Of a stretch of DNA of 64,000 bases, positions 27,238 to 35,415 are shown one piece after another. The position numbers and the translations under genes are program-made. The stretch is from positions 108,964 to 172,963 of the forward strand of contig CAJTPD010000008.1 in NCBI GenBank assembly GCA_910578105.1. Direction: 5' to 3'. Positions within the stretch are counted from its first letter, which is position 1. The number at the start of each line of letters is the position of its first letter. The stretch is from an uncultured Odoribacter sp. Lineage in GTDB: Bacteria > Bacteroidota > Bacteroidia > Bacteroidales > Marinifilaceae. A model generated the notes under the pieces. That model saw only the letters and a list, made by a program, of their open reading frames with translations, was not told the DNA's origin and made no database searches.

Positions 27238-27654
27238 TCAGTTCAGTGATTCTGTTCTTTCCAGTTGGTGTAGTCTTTCGGCCATTTTACCGAATTCTAT
27301 GTATATATCTTTGATTTCCTTTTCTTTCTTGTCCAGCATTGCTTTCAGCATTTCGATTTCTTTGTCTTTATCGAGGCATTCTTCGCAAAATCCATAGTCA
27401 TTCCTATGAATCATTCGTAATGATTTCTGGTCAATAAACGGTGCACCCAAATTTCTGATTAGCCAATTGATATTCAAATCAGGGAATAAATCAATAATGG
27501 CTATCAGATGTTTTGCAGGAATGTGATCGTGACAATTCAGCCAGTTACTGACTTGTTGTCTGGTCTTTAAACCAAGTTTTACTCTCAATTGTTCCTGAGA
27601 GATATTTTTCTTGTAAAGAAATTCTTCAAGTCTTTGATTAATTGACATATCCAT
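27238..27654 (-). CDS. XRE-like helix-turn-helix protein with coiled-coil tail
   Basis: A 138-residue protein. Residues 1-65 form an XRE/phage-repressor-like helix-turn-helix (ISQEQLRVKLGLKTRQQVSNWL is the two-helix core) followed by the usual continuation INWLIRNLGAPF. Residues 95-130 are charged and heptad-like (KDKEIEMLKAMLDKKEKEIKDI), suggesting a dimerising coiled coil. CEEC in the linker is a short Cys pair. The target is unknown; it is transcribed toward trpB but lies upstream of the trp promoter. An alternative start is the ATG 6 bp downstream (27648). No good promoter box was found. Confidence 0.8.
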   Translation of the reverse strand: MDMSINQRLEEFLYKKNISQEQLRVKLGLKTRQQVSNWLNCHDHIPAKHLIAIIDLFPDLNINWLIRNLGAPFIDQKSLRMIHRNDYGFCEECLDKDKEIEMLKAMLDKKEKEIKDIYIEFGKMAERLHQLERTESLN

Positions 27655-28068
27655 AATAACACGGTCTAAAATTGTTTATTTGTAAAGAATATAATGTTGC
27701 TTATATTAAAAATTTGTTTACATTTGTTTTTATCTCGGTTCAGTAAGTTAATAATAAATGTAGGAAATTGTATTGTTTTGAGGAGCAAATAGAAAGAAAA
27801 CCTTAAAAACAGGCGGGGAAGAGAATTTGTATGATTTATGCTTCGGGCCGGGAAAAGGGAAAGGATTATAAAAAAAACATTTGTAAAGGAGCGGTGGGGG
27901 ATTTTCCGGGGGATGGGAGAAAAGTCTTGCAATTACTGATTGGCAGAATAAAATTCTGATAAATAAATATCTATCATAAATCTTAATCCTGCCAATCAGT
28001 GGGTTCTGTTCAGTTCCGGAGAAGAATTTGAATTTTCCGAAAGCTGATATTGAACTGCTTCCGGATTT
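27655..28068. other. Intergenic region between the HTH gene and mpl
   Basis: No supported gene is seen in these 414 bp. A possible 88-codon minus ORF at 27666-27932 has no recognisable features. The region holds the palindromic repeat at 27923-28002 downstream of mpl. Confidence 0.6.
27923..28002. repeat. Palindromic element, copy 1 (related to 31357-31436)
   Basis: Outer arms ACTGATTGGCAG (27935-27946) and CTGCCAATCAGT (27989-28000) are perfect over 12 bp and enclose an AT-rich interior beginning AATAAAATTCTGA. A closely similar element lies at 31357-31436. Both sit just past the 3' end of a minus-strand gene (here mpl). Confidence 0.75.
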
Positions 28069-29430
28069 TTATTCATGCACCAGGCTATTGGCCAGTTCTT
28101 GGATATTGATTCCAGAAAAATTGCCTGATGTCATAATCAAAAGCACAGTGTCTGTATAATTTTTATCATTCAGGAACCCTAGCAGTTGTTGATTGTCAGT
28201 GAATACTTTGATATTCTGATTGTCGAATCCTTTTTTAACGTCTTCGGTTGTGATTTCCGGCAACCGTTTGTGTTTCACAACTTCCGGATTAAAAAAGACG
28301 ACTGCTTCGTCTGCCTGGTCCATTGTTTGTTTATATTGAGGCAAGAAGCCGGCGTTCAGGCTGCTGAAGGTATGTAGTTCCATACAGGCTATGAGTTTTC
28401 TGGAAGGATACTGTTCTTTAACGGCATTAATCGTAGCCTGCAACTTTGATGGCGAATGGGCAAAATCAAGAAAAACGGTACTTTGTTTGTTTTCTGCTAT
28501 TTTCTGGAGTCGTTTGGCTGCTCCGTTATAGCTTGCAATACTTTGAAAGAAATCTGCGTCGTTGATGCCTAATTCTTTGCATGCCAGATATGCTGCTGCA
28601 ATATTTTGCAGATTGTGTTTTCCGAATATCCGGAGGGAAACGGCTTTTTGCGGGGTGTCCAGGTAAGTAATACCTTGCTCGGTAAAGTGCGGAAAAGTGT
28701 GATACGGGAGTTGTTTTACAGATGAAGGTACGCGTTGAATAATATGCCGGATATTTTCATCCGGTTCGAAGTAGATAAAAGCACCTCCGGGAGTGATTTT
28801 TTCAACGAATAAAGCAAATTGTTCAACATAGTTTTCAAATGTGGGAAATACATTCATATGGTCCCAGGCAATACCTGTGAGTATGGCGATGTCCGGATGA
28901 TAATGATGAAATTTCGGGCGTTTGTCGATAGGGGAAGACAGGTATTCATCTCCTTCGAATACGGCAATTTTACTTTTGTCGCTTAGGTGCACCATGGTAT
29001 CGAAGCCTTCAAGAAGAGCTCCTGCCATATAATCAAATTCTATCTGACAGTTTTTCAGTACGTGCATGATGATAGAAGTTGTTGTGGTTTTTCCGTGGCT
29101 GCCTCCAACAATGACCCGTTTTTTGTTTTTTGTCTGTTCATAGAGGTATTCGGGATAACTGAATATTTTCAGTCCCAGTTCCCGTGCTTTTTGTAATTCC
29201 GGGTTATCCTCGCGTGCATGCATACCCAGAATGACGGCATCAAGCCGGGGGGTGATTTTTTCCGGGAACCATCCCCAGTTGTCCGGTAACAGGCCGGCTT
29301 GCCGGAGACGTGATTTGGAAGGTTCGAATATTTCATCGTCAGAACCTGTGATATGGTATCCTTTTTTATGGAGTGCCAGGGCAAGGTTGTGCATGGCACT
29401 GCCTCCGATTGCTATAAAATGTATATTCAT
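28069..29430 (-). CDS. mpl: UDP-N-acetylmuramate--L-alanyl-gamma-D-glutamyl-meso-diaminopimelate ligase (Mpl-like)
   Basis: A 453-residue Mur-ligase-family enzyme. It has an N-terminal Rossmann motif IHFIAIGGSAMHNLA, the ATP loop GGSHGKTTTT (residues 109-118), the central motif with GIAWDHMNVFPT and the C-terminal FLDFAHSPSK. The order and the Gly-Ser-Ala-Met N-terminus fit Mpl, which reattaches the recycled tripeptide to UDP-MurNAc, rather than MurC. Together with the NagZ-like fusion this suggests cell-wall recycling. Its promoter box is 23 bp upstream. Confidence 0.88.
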   Translation of the reverse strand: MNIHFIAIGGSAMHNLALALHKKGYHITGSDDEIFEPSKSRLRQAGLLPDNWGWFPEKITPRLDAVILGMHAREDNPELQKARELGLKIFSYPEYLYEQTKNKKRVIVGGSHGKTTTTSIIMHVLKNCQIEFDYMAGALLEGFDTMVHLSDKSKIAVFEGDEYLSSPIDKRPKFHHYHPDIAILTGIAWDHMNVFPTFENYVEQFALFVEKITPGGAFIYFEPDENIRHIIQRVPSSVKQLPYHTFPHFTEQGITYLDTPQKAVSLRIFGKHNLQNIAAAYLACKELGINDADFFQSIASYNGAAKRLQKIAENKQSTVFLDFAHSPSKLQATINAVKEQYPSRKLIACMELHTFSSLNAGFLPQYKQTMDQADEAVVFFNPEVVKHKRLPEITTEDVKKGFDNQNIKVFTDNQQLLGFLNDKNYTDTVLLIMTSGNFSGINIQELANSLVHE

Positions 29431-29452
29431 ATTGCTGGATTATTTACAAAAA

Positions 29453-29460
29453 CAAAAGTA
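29453..29460 (-). promoter_or_regulatory. -7 promoter box for mpl
   Basis: TACTTTTG on the minus strand, 22 bp upstream of the mpl ATG. The divergent metallophosphatase gene starts only 55 bp away. Confidence 0.65.
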
Positions 29461-29515
29461 ACTTTTTTCGGTGAGATGTGGCATATTATTTGCATGGCTG
29501 GTGAAAAAATCTGTT

Positions 29516-30322
29516 ATGCGGGGTATATTGTTTACAGGGCTTGTTATTATATTGCTTGCCGGTTGTTATCCTTTTGAGTATCATCCCTATGATGTCCGTT
29601 TGGATAAAAAATACAGGAATATCAATGCGGGGAATATAGAGAAACTTCGGATTAAAGACCGGCATAGGGATACTGTACGTTTTATCTTTATGGGTGATTC
29701 TCAGCGTTGGTATGACGAAACTGAGGCTTTTGTGAAAGCAGCGAATGCCAGAAATGATATTGATTTCGTGGTACATGGCGGAGATATCAGTGATTTCGGG
29801 ATGAAAAAAGAGTTTTGCTGGATTCATGATATTATGGATAAACTGAATGTACCGTATGTGGCTGTTATTGGAAACCACGACCATTTGGGTTCGGGGGGAG
29901 AAATTTATCAGAGTATGTATGGGGATTTTAATTTTTCTTTTGTTTACAGTGGAATAAAATTTGTTGGTCTGAACACCAATGCCTTGGATTTTGATTACGG
30001 AACTCCTGTCCCTGACTTTGAATTTATTCAACGGGAGATAGCAGATACTGCCGGGAATAATTATTGTCAGACAGTTGTTTTCATGCATGCGGAACCCGGC
30101 GATGTGGTTTTTAATAATAACGTAAAGGTAGTTTTTCACGAATATTTGAAGCGTTTCCGGAATTTGCGTTTTTGTGTACATGCCCATGAGCACCGGGTTA
30201 TGGAAAATGAGTTTTTCGGGGACGGTATCTGGTATTACGGAGCAGATGCCATGAAAAACCGGAATTATCTGTTATTTACAGTAACTCAACAGGACTATAC
30301 GTATGAAGTGGTGTATTTTTGA
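29516..30322 (+). CDS. Calcineurin-like metallophosphatase lipoprotein
   Basis: About 268 residues. The start at 29516 gives the lipoprotein signal MRGILFTGLVIILLAGC; an upstream ATG at 29471 would add 15 hydrophilic residues. All metallophosphatase motifs are present in order: FMGDSQRW, VVHGGDISDFG, GNHDH, VVFMHAEPGD and CVHAHEHRV, giving a two-metal site. It should hydrolyse a phosphoester in the periplasm or at the surface; the substrate is unknown. It overlaps the next gene by 20 bp if that gene uses its first ATG. Confidence 0.88.
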   Translation: MRGILFTGLVIILLAGCYPFEYHPYDVRLDKKYRNINAGNIEKLRIKDRHRDTVRFIFMGDSQRWYDETEAFVKAANARNDIDFVVHGGDISDFGMKKEFCWIHDIMDKLNVPYVAVIGNHDHLGSGGEIYQSMYGDFNFSFVYSGIKFVGLNTNALDFDYGTPVPDFEFIQREIADTAGNNYCQTVVFMHAEPGDVVFNNNVKVVFHEYLKRFRNLRFCVHAHEHRVMENEFFGDGIWYYGADAMKNRNYLLFTVTQQDYTYEVVYF

Positions 30323-30980
30323 ACTGTGCTGTATGTGTAGGTTCTTGCTGTTAGTTGTATTAACCGGGAGCATTTCGACGGAAAGTTATGCCGGAAATAA
30401 TAAGAAGAGGTATTGGGAAGAGAAGCATGAACGTAAGATTCAGCACTATCAACAGGGATGGTCGCGTTTGATTCCTCAGTATGAAAAAATCCACTATGCC
30501 GGTTCTATGGGATTGATTTCTCTGGGGATAGGTTGGGACTATGGCAAGAAATCTCAGTGGGAGACCGACTTTTTCCTGGGGTATTTGCCGCGTTTTGAGG
30601 GACAGAAAGGGCATGTTACAGTTACTTTGAAAGAAAATTATATTCCCTGGAGCATAGGGATAAAGGAAGAACGCTGGAAATTCGACCCTTTTACAGTTAG
30701 TTTATATATGAATAAAATATTCGGGGATGAGTTCTGGACCCGGGAACCGGATAAATATCCTGACGGGTACTATGGAGTGGCTACTAATTTCCGGTTTAAC
30801 CTGGCTTTCGGGCAACGGGTACATTTTAAAATGCGGCCGGTCGGTTTATCAGAATGGCTGACTTTTTATTATGAGTTTGGAACGAACGATTTGTATCTGA
30901 TTAGTTATATTACGAATAGATATCTTCATTTTTCTGATATTTTTAATTTTTCACTTGGCATTAAATTTCAGTTCCTGTAA
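30303..30980 (+). CDS. Putative outer-membrane beta-barrel protein
   Basis: Up to 225 residues. The first ATG at 30303 lies inside the metallophosphatase gene; an ATG at 30333 (MCRFLLLVVLTGSISTESYAG) gives a tidy signal and avoids the overlap, and I slightly prefer it. The mature part has alternating strands with many aromatic residues and ends SLGIKFQFL, a plausible barrel C-terminus. No family was recognised. Close coupling to the metallophosphatase suggests a joint envelope function. Confidence 0.72.
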   Translation: MKWCIFELCCMCRFLLLVVLTGSISTESYAGNNKKRYWEEKHERKIQHYQQGWSRLIPQYEKIHYAGSMGLISLGIGWDYGKKSQWETDFFLGYLPRFEGQKGHVTVTLKENYIPWSIGIKEERWKFDPFTVSLYMNKIFGDEFWTREPDKYPDGYYGVATNFRFNLAFGQRVHFKMRPVGLSEWLTFYYEFGTNDLYLISYITNRYLHFSDIFNFSLGIKFQFL

Positions 30981-31036
30981 ACTTTTTGTTTGTTTCCCCG
31001 TAAAATTTTCCTGAAACCATTAAATTAAAACAGGAA

Positions 31037-31276
31037 ATGAAAGTAAAGAGTTCTTCCGTATGGATTTACACCCTGGTTGCTGCTTTCGGTTTGTCTTTGG
31101 CAGCATGTGGAAATTCACAAAAGAAAAGAGAAAAAGCTGTACAACAGAGGATGGCGGAACAAGCTATGGATACGGTTACTGTTATCGAGTCCGAGACTGT
31201 TATTGTGATTGATAGCCTTATACCGGATACAACTGCTGTACGGAAAAATGTAATTGCCCCTAAAAAAACTGAGTAA
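31037..31276 (+). CDS. Small hypothetical lipoprotein
   Basis: A 79-residue protein with a lipobox (GLSLAACGNS), a Lys/Glu-rich helix (KKREKAVQQRMAEQAM) and a Val/Ile/Thr-rich tail with acidic residues. No family was recognised. It is probably an outer-membrane-anchored small lipoprotein. No clear promoter is seen; it lies 56 bp after the barrel gene. Confidence 0.6.
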   Translation: MKVKSSSVWIYTLVAAFGLSLAACGNSQKKREKAVQQRMAEQAMDTVTVIESETVIVIDSLIPDTTAVRKNVIAPKKTE

Positions 31277-31356
31277 AAACGGAAAAGTGAAAAGACTGAC
31301 ATCGCCGGAAAGAATTTTTTGGATGGACGAGCGGCTTTTCGGGCTTGCTATGAGTA

Positions 31357-31436
31357 AGTCTTTGAAATTTCTGATTGGCAAACTAAAATTCTGAAAAATA
31401 AATACTCATCAGAAATTTTTGTTTGTCAATCAGTAG
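31357..31436. repeat. Palindromic element, copy 2 (related to 27923-28002)
   Basis: Arms CTGATTGGCAAAC (31371-31383) and GTTTGTCAATCAG (31421-31433), 13 bp with one G:T. Most positions match copy 1, and one arm pair differs by a compensatory change (G:C in copy 1, A:T here). It lies past the 3' end of the phosphofructokinase gene. Confidence 0.75.
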
Positions 31437-31523
31437 TATGTTAATCTGTTTATGAAAAGAATGTTGATTTTCAAAAAGTCAGGAATGTCGATTTTGAGAC
31501 AGCCCCGACTCTTTTTTTTGTGG

Positions 31524-32711
31524 TTAAAGGATCATTTGCGGCATAAATTCAAAGCTGTTGTACTGAGGACGCAGGCGATCAGTGTTATAGAATTTGTTAA
31601 TGTCAACCAATTTTTTGCTGCTGGTTACAATATCAATGGGGGCATTGTCATACCGTCCGTTTCTCAGGATAACTAACCGGCCATGCATACCTTTGGAAAT
31701 TAAGTCAAGTGCCAGGTTTCCATATGCCATCGGAACAATGGAGTCCATGGCATCCGGATTTCCGCATCTGACCATATATCCTAGTTTCTGATTGATTACA
31801 TTAATGGTTTCTCCATGATTGAATTGAGGAGAAAGGTTTTTCAGTTCATTGGAGACATAATCTCCGATTCCGCCCAGTTTTTTATGTCCGAACATGTCGG
31901 TTTCTTCACTTTGGAACATCATTTGTCCTCCCCGGTAGCTGGCTCCTTCGGAAACCAGTACTACAGAGTATTTACTGGGATTGGTGAAGCGGTCCTGGCA
32001 GAGCAGTTCGGCTAGTCGTTCTATATCAAACTGATATTCCGGGATAACACATCGGTTAGCAGCCCCGGCTAGCGTGGGCAGCATGGCTGAGAAACCGGCG
32101 TAGCGTCCGAATACTTCCAACACCAGCAAACGTTCATGCGAACCAGCGCAAGTACGCAGGTCGTGGGTCAGTTCAATTGTACGGGTAATGCAGGTGCTGA
32201 ACCCGATGCAGTAGTCTGTTCCCGGTACATCATTATCCATGGTTTTGGGGATTGCCACGACTTTAACTCCCTCCTGGCTTAGACGGACCGCATAACTTAA
32301 TGTGTCGTCTCCGCCAATGGGAATCAGATAGTCTATTCCAATGAATTCCAGGTTTTTTAAGACCTCAGGGGTGAGGTCGTTGATTTCATTTGTATATATG
32401 TCTTTCAGGTGTTCCGGCACTGCTGACTTTGGAACATGTGAGGCTCGTGTCCGGGAAGAATGCAGGAAAGTGCCTCCTGTTCGTCCGGCTTTGTTTACAA
32501 TTTCTTCTGTGAGTTCAAAAAAATTGGCAGAGTTGTCTGCTTTTTTGTCTCTGATTATATCAACTAATCCCTTCCAGCCGCGCCGGATACCGATTACTTT
32601 ATAACCTTCCCGTAAAGCACGGATGGTGACAGCCCTGATTGCCGGATTCAGGCCGGGGACATCTCCTCCGCCAGTTAAAATGCCAATGATTCCTTTGGGT
32701 TTTTGAGTCAT
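31524..32711 (-). CDS. 6-phosphofructokinase family enzyme, PPi-type motif
   Basis: A 395-residue protein of the PfkA/Pfp family, adding phosphate to fructose 6-phosphate in glycolysis. It has N-terminal GILTGGGDVPGLN, the catalytic loop PKTMDNDVPGTD and EVFGRYAGF. The phosphoryl-donor residues are Asp136 (GGDDT) and Lys156 (PKTMDND). ATP-dependent enzymes usually have Gly at both positions, and Asp/Lys is the PPi-dependent signature, so I infer PPi as donor, acting reversibly. Length and gaps suggest the mixed-substrate (group III-like) clade. A promoter box could not be found upstream. Confidence 0.88.
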   Translation of the reverse strand: MTQKPKGIIGILTGGGDVPGLNPAIRAVTIRALREGYKVIGIRRGWKGLVDIIRDKKADNSANFFELTEEIVNKAGRTGGTFLHSSRTRASHVPKSAVPEHLKDIYTNEINDLTPEVLKNLEFIGIDYLIPIGGDDTLSYAVRLSQEGVKVVAIPKTMDNDVPGTDYCIGFSTCITRTIELTHDLRTCAGSHERLLVLEVFGRYAGFSAMLPTLAGAANRCVIPEYQFDIERLAELLCQDRFTNPSKYSVVLVSEGASYRGGQMMFQSEETDMFGHKKLGGIGDYVSNELKNLSPQFNHGETINVINQKLGYMVRCGNPDAMDSIVPMAYGNLALDLISKGMHGRLVILRNGRYDNAPIDIVTSSKKLVDINKFYNTDRLRPQYNSFEFMPQMIL

Positions 32712-32822
32712 AGTGTTTGAAATTAATGTTAGTAAATACAGGTGTTTATAATTATCATGTCATATCATGGTAAAATTGATAAAATATATCCTGAAATGCA
32801 AAAAAAATAGTCGATAAGTGAC

Positions 32823-32830
32823 TATATTTG
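32823..32830 (+). promoter_or_regulatory. -7 promoter box for the glycosyltransferase-sigma operon
   Basis: TATATTTG, about 80 bp before the ATG at 32910. No obvious -33 TTG. Confidence 0.5.
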
Positions 32831-32909
32831 TCTGTTTTTTTTGAAAAAGAGCAGATTGTGATGTAGCGAAGCTTTGTCAGCTTCCGGAGTATAAAGTTTT
32901 AATTTTGAC

Positions 32910-34031
32910 ATGAATAATTTTGTAGAATTTTGGGAAAGCTTAGGTTTTAATAAGTTTTTTTTAATATTGGGGGCAGTTCTTTTTATTTGTCATGTTATTT
33001 TTTTGATTTATCGGTGTGTTTTATTACTGAAAAAGCAAGAACGGGGAAATAATGAGGAAGGGGTTTCTGTTATTATGACCTGTTCAAATAAGGCTGAATT
33101 ACTCCGTGAAAATCTGGTTGCTTATTTGGAGCAGGATTATCCTTCCTTTGAAGTGATTATTGTTGATGAATGTTCTGAAGATGAAACTCAGCATGTATTG
33201 TCTGATTTTCAAAAACAATATCCTCATTTGAGAACGACACGTATTTTTCCGGATACGAAATTCAGGAGAACGAAAAAGATTGCCATAAATATAGGAGTTT
33301 TGGCTGCAACTTATGACATATTGTTGTTTGCGGAAATTAATGCCCGGCCTGAGAGTAAAAATTGGGTTCGGTCTATGCAGTCGTATTTTGACCGGGATAC
33401 TGCTGTTGTATTGGGATATGCCAATTATAAATGTTCAAAAGGTTCTTCTATACGCCGGTATTTCCGTTTCCTTCGTTTCTGGAAAAACCTGATGATGGTT
33501 CAGCATGGTATTCATGTTATGGGTAATGGTTATAATATGGGGTATCGGAAAAAGTTTTATTTGGAAAAAAGAGGTTTTTCCGGGAATACGCAGGAGTTTA
33601 TCGGGTATGATTCGGAAATGGTGAAAGAATTGTCTAAAAAAGGAGCGGTGAAAGTGATTAAGGATAAAGAAGCCCGGATGATGATAGATGATAATAGCCT
33701 GAAATCCTGGAAAGACGATTGTTCTTATTATTATGCAACCAAGAGAAGATGGCCGTGGTATGCATTGGTTTTGAGTAATGCAGATTTTGTTGTTGAGGCT
33801 TTTTTATATATTTTATTATTTTACTTTGTAGTTTTTAATGAATTTCATAAATATTTCATTATTCCGGTTGTATTATTATTTTTAATCGATCTGATAGTAA
33901 TAAATATTTGTTTAAAACATCTCGGTCTAAAGAAATTATTCTTAACTTCGTTGACTGTAACTGGATTGGGTTTTGTTTATAAATGGTATTATAGTATTTA
34001 TTCAATATTTACCGGTAAGAAATGGAGATAA
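32910..34031 (+). CDS. Membrane-anchored family-2 glycosyltransferase
   Basis: A 373-residue protein. One hydrophobic segment at the N-terminus (FLILGAVLFICHVIFLIY) is followed by a GT-A domain with VSVIMTCSN, LEQDYPSFEVIIVDECSEDET and VMGNGYNMGYRKKF. The usual DxD is replaced by AEINARPES, so metal binding is uncertain. Two or three hydrophobic segments close the C-terminus. It likely transfers sugar to a lipid or surface glycan at the inner membrane. It overlaps the ECF sigma gene by 10 bp. Confidence 0.82.
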   Translation: MNNFVEFWESLGFNKFFLILGAVLFICHVIFLIYRCVLLLKKQERGNNEEGVSVIMTCSNKAELLRENLVAYLEQDYPSFEVIIVDECSEDETQHVLSDFQKQYPHLRTTRIFPDTKFRRTKKIAINIGVLAATYDILLFAEINARPESKNWVRSMQSYFDRDTAVVLGYANYKCSKGSSIRRYFRFLRFWKNLMMVQHGIHVMGNGYNMGYRKKFYLEKRGFSGNTQEFIGYDSEMVKELSKKGAVKVIKDKEARMMIDDNSLKSWKDDCSYYYATKRRWPWYALVLSNADFVVEAFLYILLFYFVVFNEFHKYFIIPVVLLFLIDLIVINICLKHLGLKKLFLTSLTVTGLGFVYKWYYSIYSIFTGKKWR

Positions 34032-34642
34032 CTAATAACTTGTCAGAGAAAGCATTGTATGATTATAAAATTGTATGCAAGGCGATAGCTGGAGATGAAA
34101 AGGCTTACGGAGAGCTTTTTAAAAGGTATAAGGATTCGGTATATTTCATGATTCTGAAAATGGTGAATAACCGGACGGATGCTGAAGATTTGATGTTTGA
34201 GGCGTTTGAAAAAGCTTTTACAAGTCTGAATTACTATTCTCCCCAATTTGCTTTTAGTACGTGGTTGTTTAAGATTGCTTCCAACAATACGATTGATTTT
34301 ATCCGGAAAAGGAAGGCACAAATGGTTTCTTTGGATGTAGATGATATTAATCCGGAAGACAGGGGATATATTAATAGTATCCCGGCCGATGTACGTACTC
34401 CTGACGAGGAGGCTATCCGGCAGCAGAGGGCTGCTTTTATGCGGGAAAAAGTTGCCTTGCTGAAAGGCAGGTATCGCCGTCTGATAGAGTTACGGTATTT
34501 TGATGAATTTTCTTATGAGGAAATTGCTGATACTCTCGCGATTCCTTTGGGGACGGTGAAAGCACAATTGTTCCGTGCCCGTGAATTACTTTTAAATATT
34601 TTGCAGCATACTGAAATAGCAAATGAGAATGGTAAAAATTAG
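34022..34642 (+). CDS. ECF-type RNA polymerase sigma factor
   Basis: A 206-residue sigma factor. Region 2 is at residues 25-95 (GELFKRYKDSVYFMILKMVNNRTDAEDLMFEAFEKAF, then FSTWLFKIASNNTIDFIRK), with an acidic linker next. Region 4 is at about 140-195 (YRRLIELRYFDEFSYEEIADTLAIPLGTVKAQLFRAREL). No anti-sigma gene of the usual FecR type is adjacent. It overlaps the glycosyltransferase gene by 10 bp and the next gene by 20 bp, so translation is probably coupled across all three. Its regulon is unknown. Confidence 0.93.
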   Translation: MEITNNLSEKALYDYKIVCKAIAGDEKAYGELFKRYKDSVYFMILKMVNNRTDAEDLMFEAFEKAFTSLNYYSPQFAFSTWLFKIASNNTIDFIRKRKAQMVSLDVDDINPEDRGYINSIPADVRTPDEEAIRQQRAAFMREKVALLKGRYRRLIELRYFDEFSYEEIADTLAIPLGTVKAQLFRARELLLNILQHTEIANENGKN

Positions 34643-35303
34643 TTTTATCATTCTTATCTGTTCCGTTTTTTTTTCAGCAGCTTTCGGTCAAATCATAACG
34701 GTGTCTGATAGTGTCACTTTTTCGGGGATTGTTATTGATGGCCGGACTAATGAAGGATTATCTGATGTGCACTGCCGTTATGGAAGAACGAGGGGTGTTG
34801 TTTCAGATGAACAGGGGCGTTTCCGTTTGAGGACACAACGCGGAGATTCTGTTGTGTTTACTTATGTCGGTTTTAAGCCTTGTGTTGTAGTTATTCCGGA
34901 TTCGTTGTATGAGCATGAATATATATTGGGTGTTTTTATGACTCCGGATACTTTGTTGCTGTCCGAGGCTTTTATTCTTCGCAGAGGACATGATGCCTGG
35001 CGGCAGAATATGATTAATCTCCGGAATAATATGTCCGGAATACTGAACCAGGCTTTTGCTCCGGTAAAAAATATGGATGCTGTCCAAAATCAGCAGATGA
35101 TGATTAATCAGCAAGCCCGGGCGATAGAAATGAAAGGGCATGTTGATGTCAGTTTCGGAGTGGGCACACAGTCGTTGGATGTCTGGCGTTTGCAAAAATT
35201 GAGGAAAAGATTGGATGAGAAAGCAAATTGGCTGAATCCCGATGAAATAGGTTTGTTAAAGAAACTTTATTATTTAGAAAAAAAGAAAAAGCCGGACAAT
35301 TAA
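34623..35303 (+). CDS. Secreted protein with carboxypeptidase-regulatory-like domain
   Basis: A 226-residue protein, signal peptide ending AAFGQ. Residues 28-105 match the CarboxypepD_reg/plug-type beta domain (FSGIVIDGRTNEGLSDVHC, VVSDEQGRFRLRTQRGDSVVFTYVGFKP). This is usually found at the N-terminus of TonB-dependent receptors, but here no barrel follows. The rest is helical and basic (LRNNMSGILNQAFAPVKN, WRLQKLRKRLDEK). Its start overlaps the sigma gene. One idea is a periplasmic signalling or sensing partner of the sigma factor; there is no direct evidence. Confidence 0.75.
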   Translation: MRMVKISFIILICSVFFSAAFGQIITVSDSVTFSGIVIDGRTNEGLSDVHCRYGRTRGVVSDEQGRFRLRTQRGDSVVFTYVGFKPCVVVIPDSLYEHEYILGVFMTPDTLLLSEAFILRRGHDAWRQNMINLRNNMSGILNQAFAPVKNMDAVQNQQMMINQQARAIEMKGHVDVSFGVGTQSLDVWRLQKLRKRLDEKANWLNPDEIGLLKKLYYLEKKKKPDN

Positions 35304-35316
35304 CTGAAGATAAATA

Positions 35317-35324
35317 TATCTTTG
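35317..35324 (+). promoter_or_regulatory. -7 promoter box for the OmpH-like gene
   Basis: TATCTTTG, 91 bp before the ATG at 35416, implying a leader of about 85 nt. Confidence 0.55.
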
Positions 35325-35415
35325 CATTACTCTAACTTTTGTATGAGGTATATCAGTGGCAAAAGGAGAGTAGAAGCGTTTAACGTTATATCAGTATTAA
35401 AGAAGCTATTTGTTT

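Noticed and set aside
27666..27932. A possible 88-codon minus ORF between the HTH gene and mpl
   Set aside because: Low-complexity sequence, no start context, no family likeness; it overlaps the palindromic element.
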